Part shown: piece after piece, positions 1 to 15,178 of the stretch | Layout of the letters: each line of letters opens with the position of its first letter | Position numbering within the stretch: position 1 is the stretch's first letter | From: Nemophila menziesii | Taxonomy: Eukaryota > Streptophyta > Magnoliopsida > Boraginales > Hydrophyllaceae | Direction: 5' to 3' | DNA length: 64,000 nucleotides | Assembly (NCBI GenBank): GCA_029959085.1 | Contig: JARWIR010000170.1 | Coordinates: 186,001-250,000 of the forward strand | Position numbers and translations under genes: made by a program | The notes under the pieces: generated by a model | What the model was told of the DNA's origin: nothing | Database searches by the model: none | Seen by the model: the letters and a program-made list of their open reading frames with translations, nothing else

Positions 1-483
1 TACTCCGAGAATTTCTTAGAGTACTCCGAGTTTTTCTTAGAGTACTCCGAGTTTTTTTAGAGTACTCTACATTTTTATACAGTACTCTGCATTTTTCTTG
101 CAGCCGGAGGTAGGTGGTCGGATTTTTAGAATATTCATTAAAGTATATAGAGTACTCTATGTTTTTCTCAGAGTACTCTATGTTTTTCTCAGAGTACTCT
201 ATGTTTTTTCCGGTGACTGGTGGTCGGAGGTCGGTGGTGGGTGGTCGGAGGTTGGTGGTCGGTTTCGGTGGCCGGAGGTCGGAGATAGGTGGTAGGTGGG
301 TAGGTGGTAGGTGGGTAGTGGTAGAGGAGAGAGAAACAGTGACATCATATTCTTTTGTCTTTTAGTGTTAGTAAGGGTAGGAAAGACTATTGTAAAAAAT
401 GAGGTCCCTAAGAATAACAACTTTCAAGACACTACTCTATAGAGAAAAAATAGTGTCTCTAAGACCCTATATATAATTCACCC
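1..483. mobile_element. Mutator-like element A, right end only (continues left of the window)
   Basis: This sequence is an inverted copy of the left end of the element at 11667. Both share the terminal stretch reading (reverse complement) GGGTGAATTAT then TATAGGGTCTTAG, and a following block at 345-470 that matches 11690-11800 in reverse complement. Inside are two subterminal minisatellites: units containing AGAGTACTC followed by a T-rich stretch at 1-215, and GGTCGGAGGT/GGTGGTCGG units at 200-320. The small ORFs over this region only translate the repeats. The right boundary is at about 483 (CACCC) by comparison with the second copy. The left half lies outside the window, so no target duplication can be checked. 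No transposase is visible. Confidence 0.6.
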
Positions 484-494
484 AAAATATAATT

Positions 495-1745
495 GTCATT
501 ATAGCAGTATACGTGGATGAGTTAATTTGTGTGGGGGCTCCAGAAGAATTCACCGCGACCATAAATTATATAATGAGAGAATTTGAGATGATAAATCTCG
601 GAAATATAAAGCTTTGTCTCAGCCTACAGATCGAACACTTGTCAAGCAAGATCTTTGTCCATCAATCAACACATACCAGAAAGATATTATAATAATTTTA
701 TATGGACAAGGCTCGTTCGTTAAGTAGCCTTATGGTTGTCCGATCACTATATATAAATAAAGATCATTTCCATTCACGAGATAAAAAAGAATTATTAGGT
801 TCAATAGTACCATATCTTTTTTTGGTACATGGCTGATCCGGGATTGCTTGCGCACCACGACTAATCCCACAGAGATATATACGTCTCCCCATGTATATTC
901 TCAGGTAAATCAAAATTAGGAAACCCATGTTCAGGGATGGGTTCGAGCCTTGTAACTCTTACTTTACACCCGTTAGGGAGGGGATTCGAACTCTAGACCT
1001 CCTCTTTAAGTGCTGAAGAAATAACAAGGCTCTGGGGAGTTAAGCTAACCCAACTGGTTAAAGTACCATATCTTATTGCCATTGGAGCATTAATGTAGCT
1101 TGCCAATTGTACAAGACCTGACATAAAATTCTCAGTTAACCTATTGACAAGGTATATCTAATAACCAATAGAAATACATTGGAATGAAATTAAACATGTA
1201 TTGCACTATATTCTTGGAACAACTGATATGGGCTTGTTTTACTCAAAAGATCCAGAACGAGTAATAGTAGAATATACTGATGTTGGTTATCTTTCAGACC
1301 CTCATAAAGGCTAATATCAAAGTTTGTGAACTAAACTTTAGTTGCTACTTTTTATTATCACTTTTAAATATTGGCACTACATGAAGCAAGTCGAGAATGT
1401 ATATAGTTAAGATCCCTGGTTTAATATATCCGAGTGACGTGTGAGTTATCCTCATTAAGAAGTAGACCCCTGGTATTGTATGAGGATAATGTTGATTGTA
1501 TCACATAAATTCAGAATGGCTACATTAGAGGCGACATAGTGAAACATATTTTACCAAAGTTTTTCTACACACACGAGTTACAGAAGAATGGGGATATTGA
1601 CATCTGACATATACAATCATGTAACAATTTTGCAGTTTTGTTTACAAAATCATTTCCAACCACAATATCTAAGAAGTTTGTCTATAATATCAAAATGCTA
1701 CAACTCAGAGATCTGTTTCCAGCACTCGAGGGAGTGTGAACAAGA
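495..1745 (+). mobile_element. Degenerate Ty1/copia pol remnant (reverse transcriptase to RNase H)
   Basis: Conceptual translation with several stops and frame changes gives copia reverse transcriptase pieces: a YVDELICVGA catalytic-region remnant near 505-535, then MINLGNIKLCLSLQI near 588-640, ANCTRPDIKFSVNLLTRY near 1100-1155 and HWNEIKHVLHYILGT near 1179-1222. It continues into RNase H with GDIVKHILPKFFYTHELQ near 1535-1585 and FPTTISKKFVYNIKMLQLRD near 1650-1710. The order and orientation match the 3' half of a Ty1/copia polyprotein. It is interrupted by a SINE at 819-1061. Frameshifts and in-frame stops make it non-functional. The 5' part (gag, protease, integrase) is not seen. Confidence 0.8.
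819..1061 (-). mobile_element. tRNA-derived SINE inserted in the copia remnant
   Basis: The 243-bp insert is flanked by a perfect 13-bp direct repeat, AGTACCATATCTT, at 806-818 and 1062-1074. Read on the minus strand it starts with a tRNA-like head (AACCAGTTGGGTTAGC, A-box-like) and has a B-box-like GAGTTCGAATCCCC near 972-985. It ends at 819 in a short A run (T run on the plus strand). The host copia reading frame resumes directly after the duplication. Tail, target duplication and polymerase III boxes together are what is expected of a SINE mobilised by LINE machinery. Confidence 0.75.
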
Positions 1746-1754
1746 TATTGTTTT

Positions 1755-2150
1755 TTTTTTTTTGCCAATTTTCCATTTTTGATAGAAGGTGCTGCCTTCC
1801 AATGTATTTTTCTTGGCAATATTTGAACGAGACATTGTTTCAAGATAATTAGTTCCATGTATATGTATTTTTTTTATTTCGACCAAATTTTTATCCCACA
1901 AGGGTTTTCTAGACAAGTTTTAGCGAGACATTTTTTTATAATGGATAAATATCCAAAAAGTGTATTATAAATAGTAGTATTTAGTGGATATCCTATAAAT
2001 TTATTGGTTACAAACCCTTCTTATTTTTATCTTTATAAGATACTTTTTGTAACATATAAATGTCATATATTATTTATAAATATATAACTCTTCTATCATT
2101 ATAGAGAAAAAAAATGAAACATTATATTACTTTTCTTAACTTATATATTA
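1755..2150 (+). mobile_element. Probable copia 3' end: polypurine-tract region and start of 3' LTR
   Basis: Immediately after the RNase H remnant, the sequence at 1780-1930 resembles the segment usually found between pol and the 3' LTR of copia elements: GGTGCTGCCTTCCAATGT, then TTATCCCACAAGGGTTTTC. AT-rich LTR-like sequence follows. No second LTR is in the window, so the LTR limits cannot be fixed. Beyond about 2150 up to the remorin 3' end I see only AT-rich sequence with no recognisable feature. Confidence 0.4.
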
Positions 2151-2607
2151 GTTTACAATATTATCTTAAAACTTTTAAATAGAAAAGGCAATTCTAAATT
2201 ATCTGATTGTCTCTCCAAAGAAATATCACCTCATATAAAAATTGCTAACATAATCATGACGGTGACTACATATATGTTCAAACCATGTACATGATTATTG
2301 TTCCACATCTAGAGAAATAAAATACACTTAAAGGACCAAGCACAAGATTTATATGGTACTTTAATTTTATGATAACTTTTCAATACCGTGTGAAATCATA
2401 TGAGGATACCCTATATGGTATATAATAATTAAATGGGATTTTCATAGGCCAAAATTCACCCACTTGTAGTTTTCTTTCTTCAATATTCGAATAAAGATCG
2501 ACCCAAAGATGTGAAGAAACCTCATTGCAACAAAAAATAAAATTCAAATATAGTTCACCGTGGAGTGCATAATGATTGTATTAAAATATACATAGAGGGA
2601 GTAGAAT

Positions 2608-6508
<3,901 letters not shown>

Positions 6509-7333
6509 GACAGAATTTTAATATGTTAGTTTGATTATGGTATGGAGGGCCAAGGGAAGAATAGTGCGAAGAGAAAAGGATTCAAATAAACTTTGTGTGA
6601 AATTAGCTCACTATCATTAACAGTCATATGAGGGAGCATGATAATAAATTAATAATATAATAATATTATTATCTATGCGTACACACTTATACTAATAAGG
6701 TTAAGAGTTACAATATTTTGGATCATGGTTTATTTAAAGTCGTATAAAGCTAATCCTATCTTAATTAGTGCATATATAAAGCTGTTGGGAAAAGTAACTA
6801 AAAACACCACACAATAATGGATATATTTTTTTTCTCGTTCTGAGATAAAATTGATCATATAATTATAAGATGAGTAATGATAATATACATATCTATATAT
6901 GAAAACCACTGGATGTGGAAGATTAAATAATAAGAGAAAAAGAGATTGAGAATATTCCACTATAATCATATATGAGATTTTTTTTTTTGGACTTAAAATC
7001 ATGGAGTATATGAGATTACAAAAGGGTCTTCTCTAGACAAAACTAGAGACATACTGTACACCTATATTAACAAAACTACAGAACAATACAAAATATTCAT
7101 TAAATCTGTTTGAATTAATATCTAAACATACAACTGTTGTCATAATAATTCTACCTTTTGATCTTAAATTTAATGCGTAAGGAACATCATATTAAAATGG
7201 GGTTATTGTTGAAAACATCCTCATTAAACTCTTTAATTATTTTTTTATGCTTTCAATAATCTTATTTATAAAAAAATGCCTAATGAAGTAATTATTTATA
7301 GAAAACATCCTCTTTATATTTTCTATACCTTTA
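6509..7333. promoter_or_regulatory. Upstream region of the remorin gene (5' UTR/promoter, elements not resolved)
   Basis: About 800 bp of AT-rich sequence lies upstream of the remorin start on the minus strand. I see no further gene. Several TA-rich stretches (for example around 6645-6680) could include a TATA element, but none can be assigned. The ORF at 6730-7002 has no family resemblance and is probably spurious. Confidence 0.3.
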
Positions 7334-7831
7334 CTAATTCCATCACATGTGCGCGTCCGTGAAATTTTTTTAAAATCGTCATAACTAATTCAAAAAAAAA
7401 TCAGAAAATTAAAAAAAAATCAGAAAATAAAAAAAAATCAGAAAATTAAAAAAAATAATTTGAATAAATCTAATTAATATTTCCGTCTATGAATTTTTTT
7501 GATTTGTTTTGAATTCTTTGAATTTTTTTGAATTTTTTTAATTTTTTTTTTCGCATACACGGGATTCCATGTTTTAAACATGGAATTCCATGTTTTAAAC
7601 CGTGAAATAAACATGGAATTCCATGTTTAAAACATGGAATTTCGTGTCTGCGAAAAAAAAAATTAAAAAAATCGAAAAAAATCAAAAAATTCAGAAAATT
7701 CCGAAAAAAATCATAGACGTAAATATTAATTTGATTTATCCAAATATAATTTTTTTTGATTTTTTTGATTTTTTTTGAATTAGATATGACGATTTAAAAA
7801 AAAAATTCACGGACGCGCGCGTGTTTATTAG
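7334..7831. mobile_element. Foldback element with long AT-rich arms and a nested palindromic core
   Basis: The arms are inverted repeats: left CATGTGCGCGTCCGTGAA followed by a T/A tract and ATCGTCATAACTAATTC; right, in reverse complement, CACGCGCGCGTCCGTGAA followed by ATCGTCATATCTAATTC. Between them lie further inverted blocks and a core at 7560-7655 built of nested palindromes (CATGTTTTAAACATG, CATGGAATTCCATG). The same CGCGTCCGTGA / CGTCATAACTAATT architecture recurs at about 18000-18360 and 27370-27690. The whole could fold into one long hairpin. No coding capacity and no clear target duplication. Confidence 0.6.
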
Positions 7832-8289
7832 TTTTTTTCTTATTTTTTAATTGTTAATTATAAGAATAATTTGGGATGGGGCTGTTTTCAATAAATATTT
7901 TTTTCTAGGCACCTTTTCTAAATAAGTTTTTTAATAGGCATCAATCAACAATTGGCTCTATTAAAATCTCGTCTTAAAAGTGTTTAATTTGACTATCCAA
8001 TTGAAGTTCACACCTTTATGTAAATTAAGTAATTTTTTAGATTTGATTTGCTATGAGTTTTACTATTTTCATTCACTTATCTTGCTCCACACTTGTTCTA
8101 TTTTGCTCTCAAATGAAAATCAATGTCCTTATATACCTATGACACTCAAAGAATGTGTTAGACGAAGTTATTCAACTCTTATATCCAATGTATTTAGATA
8201 TCAACTACACATATATACATTCTATCTAAATATCAAGATTGACTCTATTGTTCCAATAGGAATTTTCGTTTACGATTATATGAATATAT

Positions 8290-8690
8290 TAGGGCAATAA
8301 ACGAACCAAGCCGCTCGTGAGCTACTCGAGATCGGCTTGGAAAAACTCGTTCAAACTCATTCGTTTATACAAACGAAAAAAAAAGTGTGTTCGAACTCGT
8401 TCGTTAAAAAAATGTGTTCGTTCGACCTTGTTCGTTAACTCGTTAATATTTTATGATCTGTAAATTAATGTTATAGTTATCAGTGAATATATAATTAGCC
8501 CTATAAAAAATCAAATTATTCGTTAATAGCTCAAGCTCAGCTCGAAAAAAGCTCGTTCGATATGTTAACAAACAATTGTTATAAAACTCGGCTCGACTCG
8601 TTAAAATTTGAGTTCGGATCGACTCGTAAATCTTATCAAACAAGTTTGCACATCTAGTATTTGGCTCAACTCGGTTCGTTTACAGCCCTA
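8290..8690. mobile_element. Non-autonomous hAT-type element
   Basis: Inverted ends read TAGGGCAATAAACGAACC at the left and, in reverse complement, TAGGGCTGTAAACGAACC at the right. The flanks share AATATAT on both sides (8283-8289 and 8691-8697), close to the 8-bp hAT duplication. The interior is full of repeated CTCGTTCG / GCTCGACTCG words. No transposase. This matches the common plant hAT-derived short elements in structure. Confidence 0.6.
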
Positions 8691-8730
8691 AATATATGAG
8701 GAGCTCGGATAGTTGGGAGAATCAACCAAT

Positions 8731-11142
8731 TTTATTTTTTTTTTCCTTACAAAGAGGTATTAATAGACCAGTAAGATAAATTTCCTACTAATTATTAACT
8801 ACTAGCACTCTAGGTATAACCCATCCATACCTATCCCTAACTAGCAAACGCCAAAGGCCTTCCGGAGGGTCCCTATATATCTCAGGTTCTCCAACTCTAT
8901 TTGCTCCAAATTTTACCATCCAATCTGCACAACTATTAGCTTCTCGATAATTCCATGTGAACCAAAATGCCCATTAACAATCAAGATGTCACGACACGCT
9001 AATTTAGTATCATTAGAGACGTTCCTTGAGTTCACACCGTCCTTCACTAGCGCGTGCAACTCACTCAAATCCACCTCTATGATAATACTAGAATATCCAT
9101 GACGCATCGCCATTTGCAACCCGAAATGTAATGATATAAGTTCCGCATCGAAGGTTGTATGTGCTACGCATTGCCTCGCAAAACCATCTAAATAATCTCC
9201 CTTGTAATCTCGAAAAAGTCCTCCTATTTACGCCAAATTATTATCCTTGTTAAACGACCCATCGATGTTGAGTTTAATACGATTCTTGTCCAGTTTGAGC
9301 CATTTGATCAAAACATTACGAGCCGATGTAATCAAACCACCGTCCCGTTCCACCCCCAAGCTCTAACGTAATCGATTGCCGCGTTTCACACCATTATTCT
9401 TAGCTTGCTAATTGACCTTTTCCTTGTCGATTGGTAGAACATTCTCTTGTTTCTATCGGACCATATACACCATATAAATGCAGCAACAATACTCTTAAAT
9501 TCGATACCCTTTACTGTATCTTTGCAAGATAACAGCATATTCCACCACTCAAGTCCACTCACCTCGCCCCCATGTTGTAATACCCCATTCTGCCATCATT
9601 AAATTGCTAGGACAGGTCCTTGGTTTGAAACACCAGTTCCAGAACGCTGTAGCCTGCTGTCAAGGAGGCTTCCATGAATTTCCTGCTGCAGACCCGTGCG
9701 AGGCAACCCTATCCCACCAACATTCTGGTGCATTCGAGACCCCCCCCCCCCCCAGCACCAGCGCTCCTAGCCACGCCATTCCATGCCCCAGCTAACCTCC
9801 TCCTCCCATCAACAGTAGTGCACAACCTTACCAACTCCTTGTACCCCTCACATCTTCGAAGTATGTGATCCGAGGTCTCATTCTCGACCCTAAATCTAGG
9901 ACATCTAGGGTCGTCAACCACTCCTCGTAGAACAAGATTTGCCTTCATTGGTAGTCGATCCCAAATTGCGCACCAAAGCAAGAATTTAACTTTTTGGGGA
10001 CACTTGAGCGACCACACTAATTTCCAATTAAACGCCCCTTCATCTACCACCACCATTAAACTAGTATACGCCGATTTAACCGAGAAAGACCCCGAATGCT
10101 CAAACCTCCATTTCTACTCTCTTTCAGGCTCATTACCCGATTCAATTATTCCCCCTCTTAATACCTCATAGCCAAACAAGATATTTTTACACATCCGGGA
10201 ATCAGCTCCTCTTTTTAAACAGTTTAGAAAGCCATCTCTAAAGTACTTTTGCTTGAGCGCTCGCACCCACAAAGCCGAATCATTTTTAAGGATCCTCCAC
10301 CCTAATTTGGAAAGAAGTGCTTTATTATAGTTCCTCGCAATTCTTAGTCCCAAGCCTCTACCTTTCTTAAAGCGACAAAGAATATCCCACGAGAGCCAGT
10401 GAATTTTCCGCCCCTCGCTCGAAGATCCCTATATAAAGTCTCTAATAATCTTGTCAATGTCCTCACACACATACACCGGAAATTTCATTATTTGCATCAT
10501 ATAGGTAGGAATAGCCGAAATACCAATTGCGCTAGTGTTACTCTTCCCGCCATTGACATATTCTGACTCTTCCGATTTGGGAGTTTATTTTGCATAATAG
10601 ATGTGACTCTTCTAGAAAATCCATGTGGTAGTCGCTTAACGTAAAACCACTTCTATTCGCGAGCTCCAAAGTTGTATCACTATGTATATTTATCGAGATA
10701 TATATTAATGAGTTCTCTGAACTCACAGTTTGACCCGCCTTATCACAGAACACCCTAAGGATTTCCTTAATGAGGTCAACTTGATCAGTTCCAGCTTCGG
10801 CAAACAACATTAAGTCATCTACAAAAAAAAAGATATAGGGGCCCTTGTCGATGGACATGAATGGTTAACCATTCCCCTCCATCGCAAATCCCCTGAATCA
10901 GCCTAGATAAACGCTCAATACATAAAACAAAAATATAAGGAGAGGGAGGGTCTCCCTGCCGAATTCCACGTTGTGGGATGAATGCCTCCAGCTGCTCTCC
11001 ATTCCATAAGACTCGCATCGTATTCGTAGACATGGCTGACATGATAAGTCTCACCCACTCCTGCGGGAAGCCAAAATAAAGAATAGTATCCTTAATAAAC
11101 CTCCAACTCAGTTTATCATAAATCTTAGCAAAACAACTATTC
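8731..11142 (-). mobile_element. 5'-truncated LINE, ORF2 remnant (RT, zinc-binding, RNase H)
   Basis: Read on the minus strand, homology begins near 11142 in the RT palm (AKIYDKLSWRFIKDTIL), continues with IPQRGIRQGDPPSPYIFVL near 10960 and the catalytic block FFVDDLMLFAEAG near 10815. The thumb and linker follow (LLSKLGWRILKNDSALWVRA at about 10320-10260). The zf-RVT-like domain is at 10056-9790 (WSLKCPQKVKFLLWCAIWDR), and a C-terminal RNase H at 9290-8800 (KLNIDGSFNKDN, DAELISLHFGLQMA, IEVDLSELHALV, EANSCADWMVKFGANRV). The last frame ends with a TAG at about 8788, and a poly(A)-like tail is seen as T runs at 8731-8745. Stops and frameshifts break it. A 14-base C run at 9740-9753 encodes a Gly stretch on the minus strand. 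The 5' truncation is typical of incomplete reverse transcription. Confidence 0.85.
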
Positions 11143-11666
11143 TAATAAAAAATATACATATCTCCCTATATATATTTCTAAGTAACTCAAAACTAAATTA
11201 CTTATATTTAAAAAGACTCCGTTTTTTCTAAGTGTTGTTTCTATATTTGCTAAAATTGTCGGCTAAAAGATTTTCTTTCCCACATGAGGAGCCCATTAAA
11301 ATTAGATTTTAGCCGTAGACAAATGATTATCAACACACGCGTCTCACTAAACCAATCTCAAATAGATTGGTGAATTTAAAAATATGTATACACTATTATA
11401 TTGACCACACACGGTCACCTTAAGGACAAGTGTATTTTCTTTTAAAAACTAATAATAATAGGTTTACGAGATACCCACGTCTCACATAATAATCAACAAA
11501 CATTATCAAAAACTAATTGATTAATTTTTATTTAGAATATATTATTTTACTAGCGGTTATATGTAAGATGATATTGACCCCTTGAAAAATCTGAAAGGAT
11601 ATATTTTTTTTTTTATTGAATATAATTAATTTTTATTTACAGTGTATTTAATCTGAATTTTAATTT

Positions 11667-13287
11667 GGGTGAATTATCTATAGGGTCTTAGGAGCACTAT
11701 TTTTTCTCTATAGAGTAGTGTCTTGAAAGTAGTTATTCTTAGGGACCTCATTTTTTACAATAGTCTTTCCTACCGTTACTAACACTAAAAGACAAAATAG
11801 TATGATGTCACTGTTTCTCTCTCCTCTATCACTACCCACCTACCACCTACCACCCATCTCCGACCTCCGACCATCTACCACCGACCTCCGACCACCGACC
11901 ACCGACCACCGACCACCGACCTCCGACCACCGACCACCTCAGGCCACCAGTCACCGGAAAAAACATAGAGTATCGGAAAAAACTGAGAGTACTCTCAGTT
12001 TTTCTCGACACCAGTCACCGGAAAAAACATAGAGTATCGGAAAAAACTGAGAGTACTCTATGAAAAAGAGAGAGTACTCTCAGTTTTTCCCGATACTCTA
12101 TGAAAATAGAGAGAGTACTCCGAGAATTAAAAAAATACTCTAACAATTTAACCGAATACTCTGTAAAAAAGTCGGAGTACTCTATAAAAAAGATGGAGTA
12201 CTCTTAGAAATTACATAAATACTCTATAAAAAACAAGGCATAAAAATAGTCCAAAAAAAACTTTTATTCACATTTATTACACTTTTTTTAACAAATACAA
12301 AAAGATATACAATTAAAAAATAAAAAAAACTAAAAACATTAAGTGGTTTGACCAGATCTAGATCTGGTCAACCATTTCAAACTAAACCAAAAAAAAAAAA
12401 AAAAAAAAGGCTTCACGCGTTCTCGGCGCACCACCACCACTGCTGCTACTCCGGCGAAGGCTTCACCACGCCATACCTGCTCGCGCCACCAAACGAACAA
12501 CACCAGAAGAAAAGCAGCAAGTTTCGAGATCTGCAGCTAGGATCGAAGAAGAAGAATCTGGAACATCTCGTCACCACCAGAACTCGCGGTGAGCTTTGGT
12601 TGTGGAGCTCAGCTAGGAGTTCTCGCCGGGGTTGTGGAGCTGGCTTCGAACGGCTTCAGCAGAGGGAGGAGATCTCGCCGTGGTTGCAGTGAGGTGGTGG
12701 AGATGGCTTCGAACGGCTTCAGTAGAGGAGGGAGATCTCGCCGGGTTGTCCAACACAGTGGATCTCAGATCTCTTTCGCGTTCGAGCTCGGTGTTGCTGC
12801 GCAGAGCTCCGGCGAGGCTAGCAGCGAGGTGAGGGGGGAGGGAGGTTGACTGTAGCGAGGTGAACTAGCCTGGATCTCGATCTCGATCTAGCAGCGAGGT
12901 GCTCGCCAGTGAAGAAATGGTGGAGACACGGTGAAGAAATGGTGGAGATGAGGTTGCGAGAAGCTTTGGTGTGGTGGCGGTGGTGCAGGCGGTGGAGGAG
13001 CAGGTGGTGTAGTCATTTTGGTGGTGGCAGTTTTGGGTGTTCACGGAGGAGGAAGTGGGGAGGATAGGGGAGAGAGTGAGGTGAGAGAAAAAATATCTGA
13101 AATTATAATTGATGGGGTTTTAATTTAGTATATATAGAAAAAAAATACAAAAGAGGGTAATAACGTAATAGGGATTTTGGGGTTCATGTGTTAAAAAGTT
13201 TAAAAGGTCTTTAGTAAGAAGAGGCTCCTAGAGGGGGTGCTAACTTGAAGAGGGGGGTATTGTCAAGACCCTAGAGGTAATTATCTC
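11667..13287. mobile_element. Mutator-like element B, non-autonomous, with gene-like GC-rich interior
   Basis: The 1,621-bp element is flanked by a perfect 9-bp duplication TTTTAATTT (11658-11666 and 13288-13296). Terminal repeats: left GGGTGAATTATC then TATAGGGTCTT; right in reverse complement GAGATAATTACC then TCTAGGGTCTT. The left 600 bp match element A (1-483) in reverse orientation and contain CCGACCACCGACC-type and AGAGTACTC-type minisatellites (about 11850-12230). The interior at 12400-13080 is much more GC-rich than its surroundings. No transposase is visible, so movement would depend on an enzyme supplied elsewhere. Confidence 0.8.
12400..13085 (+). other. GC-rich, gene-like cargo inside Mutator element B
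   Basis: This block stands out in base composition and contains overlapping open frames (12348-12692 and 12589-12849), but no family is recognised. It includes an imperfect tandem duplication of about 70 bp: GGCTTCGAACGGCTTCAG occurs at 12642-12659 and again at 12706-12723, each followed by AG-rich sequence and GGAGATCTCGCCG. Poly-purine/GGTGG strings follow at 12960-13080. It may be a captured exon fragment or a repeat-expanded internal region; no function is proposed. Confidence 0.4.
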
Positions 13288-13296
13288 TTTTAATTT

Positions 13297-13959
13297 ATTA
13301 GATTTATTATGATATATGTAAATTTGTTAATAGTTATTAATCTAAAAAATTGCATAAAACTTAAACCTTATAAAATTTATATTTTTTTACTTTCTCAAAA
13401 TATTCATATTTTCTATATTTTACCATTTATATCCCAAAATTATAATAAATGGAATTAATATTATCTTTTATATATATAGATATATTTAATTATAAAATAT
13501 TACATAAAAAGAAAAAGAAAAGCCTAGGTTAAAAACATTAAAACATAAATTTAAATCTTATCCCATCACATACATAGAAAACTCAAAAAAAAAACTCATC
13601 TCTTCACACTCACCTAGTAGCCGCTTGCATAAGTAAATTGCGACCACCTGGAAACCATTCTCCACCATCATCAATTCGGGTGGATCCCAATTGCCCTTGC
13701 ACAAGAAAATCACCGCCACTCGAGAATCATTCTCCACCTCCAATTTAGCTACGCCATCAACAATCGAGGAACCAAATTAAGGTAAAAAATTATTTTTTAC
13801 CATTAAAACTCTAAAAAATTAATTTAAAATAAGAAATTAATTTTTAATATCAACAATTGCAAAACCCTATGACAAAAAAAAAATTGCAAAACCCAAATTA
13901 AAATAAAAATTCAATTTTTAGGTTTTATGTTTTCATTGTTTTCAACGTTTATTTTTTTT
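13297..13959. other. No recognisable gene; AT-rich spacer
   Basis: AT-rich sequence between two mobile elements. A minus-strand ORF at 13558-13743 contains two similar segments (around VENDSRVAVIFLCKGN and VENGFQVVAIYLCKR), indicating a roughly 60-bp tandem duplication, but resembles no known family. Confidence 0.3.
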
Positions 13960-14092
13960 AGAGTAATGCTGGATATCGCCTCATATCATATCACCCTTTT
14001 ATCACCTCCTAGGTGGATTTTAAATGCACCAATCATATAAGAGGCGATAAAAAGATGATGCAATTTGGCGTGATATCCATTATTACTTCTTT
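13960..14092. mobile_element. Short foldback MITE
   Basis: Inverted ends: left AGAGTAATGCTGGATATC, right in reverse complement AGTAATAATGGATATCACG. The ends resemble those at 29201 and 48071 (GAGTAATG motif). Runs of T flank both sides, so a duplication cannot be read. No coding capacity. Confidence 0.5.
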
Positions 14093-15169
14093 TTTTTTCA
14101 GTGTGAGTGTGAAGATGCGTTTTAGATTTTACGTTTCATTGTTTTTCAACTTTTAATTTTTTTTCCAATGTAAGTGTGACATTTTTTTTAGGTTCATGCT
14201 TTCCTTCGAGCGCCATCTTCGCCGCCTTGACGGCCCGTCCCGATCTTGGCCCTTTTCTTCAACTTCGTGGGCCGGTCGTGGCTCCGAACTGGTGCTCCTT
14301 CTCCGATCCACGGACGCGACACAACTTCGTGAGCTAATTTCCGATAGCAGATGCCAGGCCCAAGGAGTAGCTCACCACCATGGGCCAACCTTTCCTAAGT
14401 CGATCCAACGTCATTGGAAAATAACTTTCCAACCGTTTTTAATATTTAAGTTTTTCTTAATTTATGTTTAAATAAGTATTTTCCTTTTTATTTTTAATTC
14501 CAGTATATATTGTAAGCAGATTTTTTTTGTTTTAGATATAGATTTAGATCACTTTGGAATGTACCAAAGTGATCTGTTTGGAATGTACCAATTCGTTTTT
14601 ATCGTGAATAGGTTTGTGTATTGTTTTTGCGGGAAAAACTTTGTTTGGCGTGTACCAATGGTGGGACCTTGACACGCTGCTTCGAATGAGATTTCTAAAT
14701 AAGTCCGGACATTAAGGTTGGACAAGAACAAAAACCATTTCAGTTTAGAAATATACTACTAGGGACCAGGCCATTACAAAAAAATGATGGTATAATAAAC
14801 CGTAAAATGAATATAATAGCAGTTGGTACGTACCAAGACAGAAAAATTGATACATTTCAAACAAACAAACATTGGTCTATACCAAAAACGTAAAAAATGT
14901 TGGTTTGTACAAAAAACAAACTAACTAGGGGTATAAGGGTAAAAATTCTAACTAAAAAAATAAATTAGGACTTTCTCATAATATTTTTTAGTCAAGACAC
15001 TGTGACTAAATTTTTAAAATATTGGGTTTCTAAAAATAATTTCCTCTTCTTTTTTACCTACATAATTTTTTTTGCTTTAGCACAACGGTGTATGAACCGA
15101 CCCAATTGAGAAAATACTTTGGACCCACAAAACAAGGTCGTCCTAAAGAGTACTACCAAGTGTGTAGTC
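14093..15169. other. No recognisable gene; contains a short GC-rich patch
   Basis: A GC-rich stretch at 14200-14390 carries overlapping open frames on both strands (14196-14471 plus, 14194-14388 minus) without family resemblance. The remainder, including repeated GTACCAA words at 14558-14910, is AT-rich and unassigned. Confidence 0.3.
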
Positions 15170-15178
15170 TAAATATAT

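Noticed and set aside
14194..14471. Overlapping 64- and 91-codon ORFs in a GC-rich patch
   Set aside because: Both strands are open over the same DNA, and no domain or splice structure supports either one.
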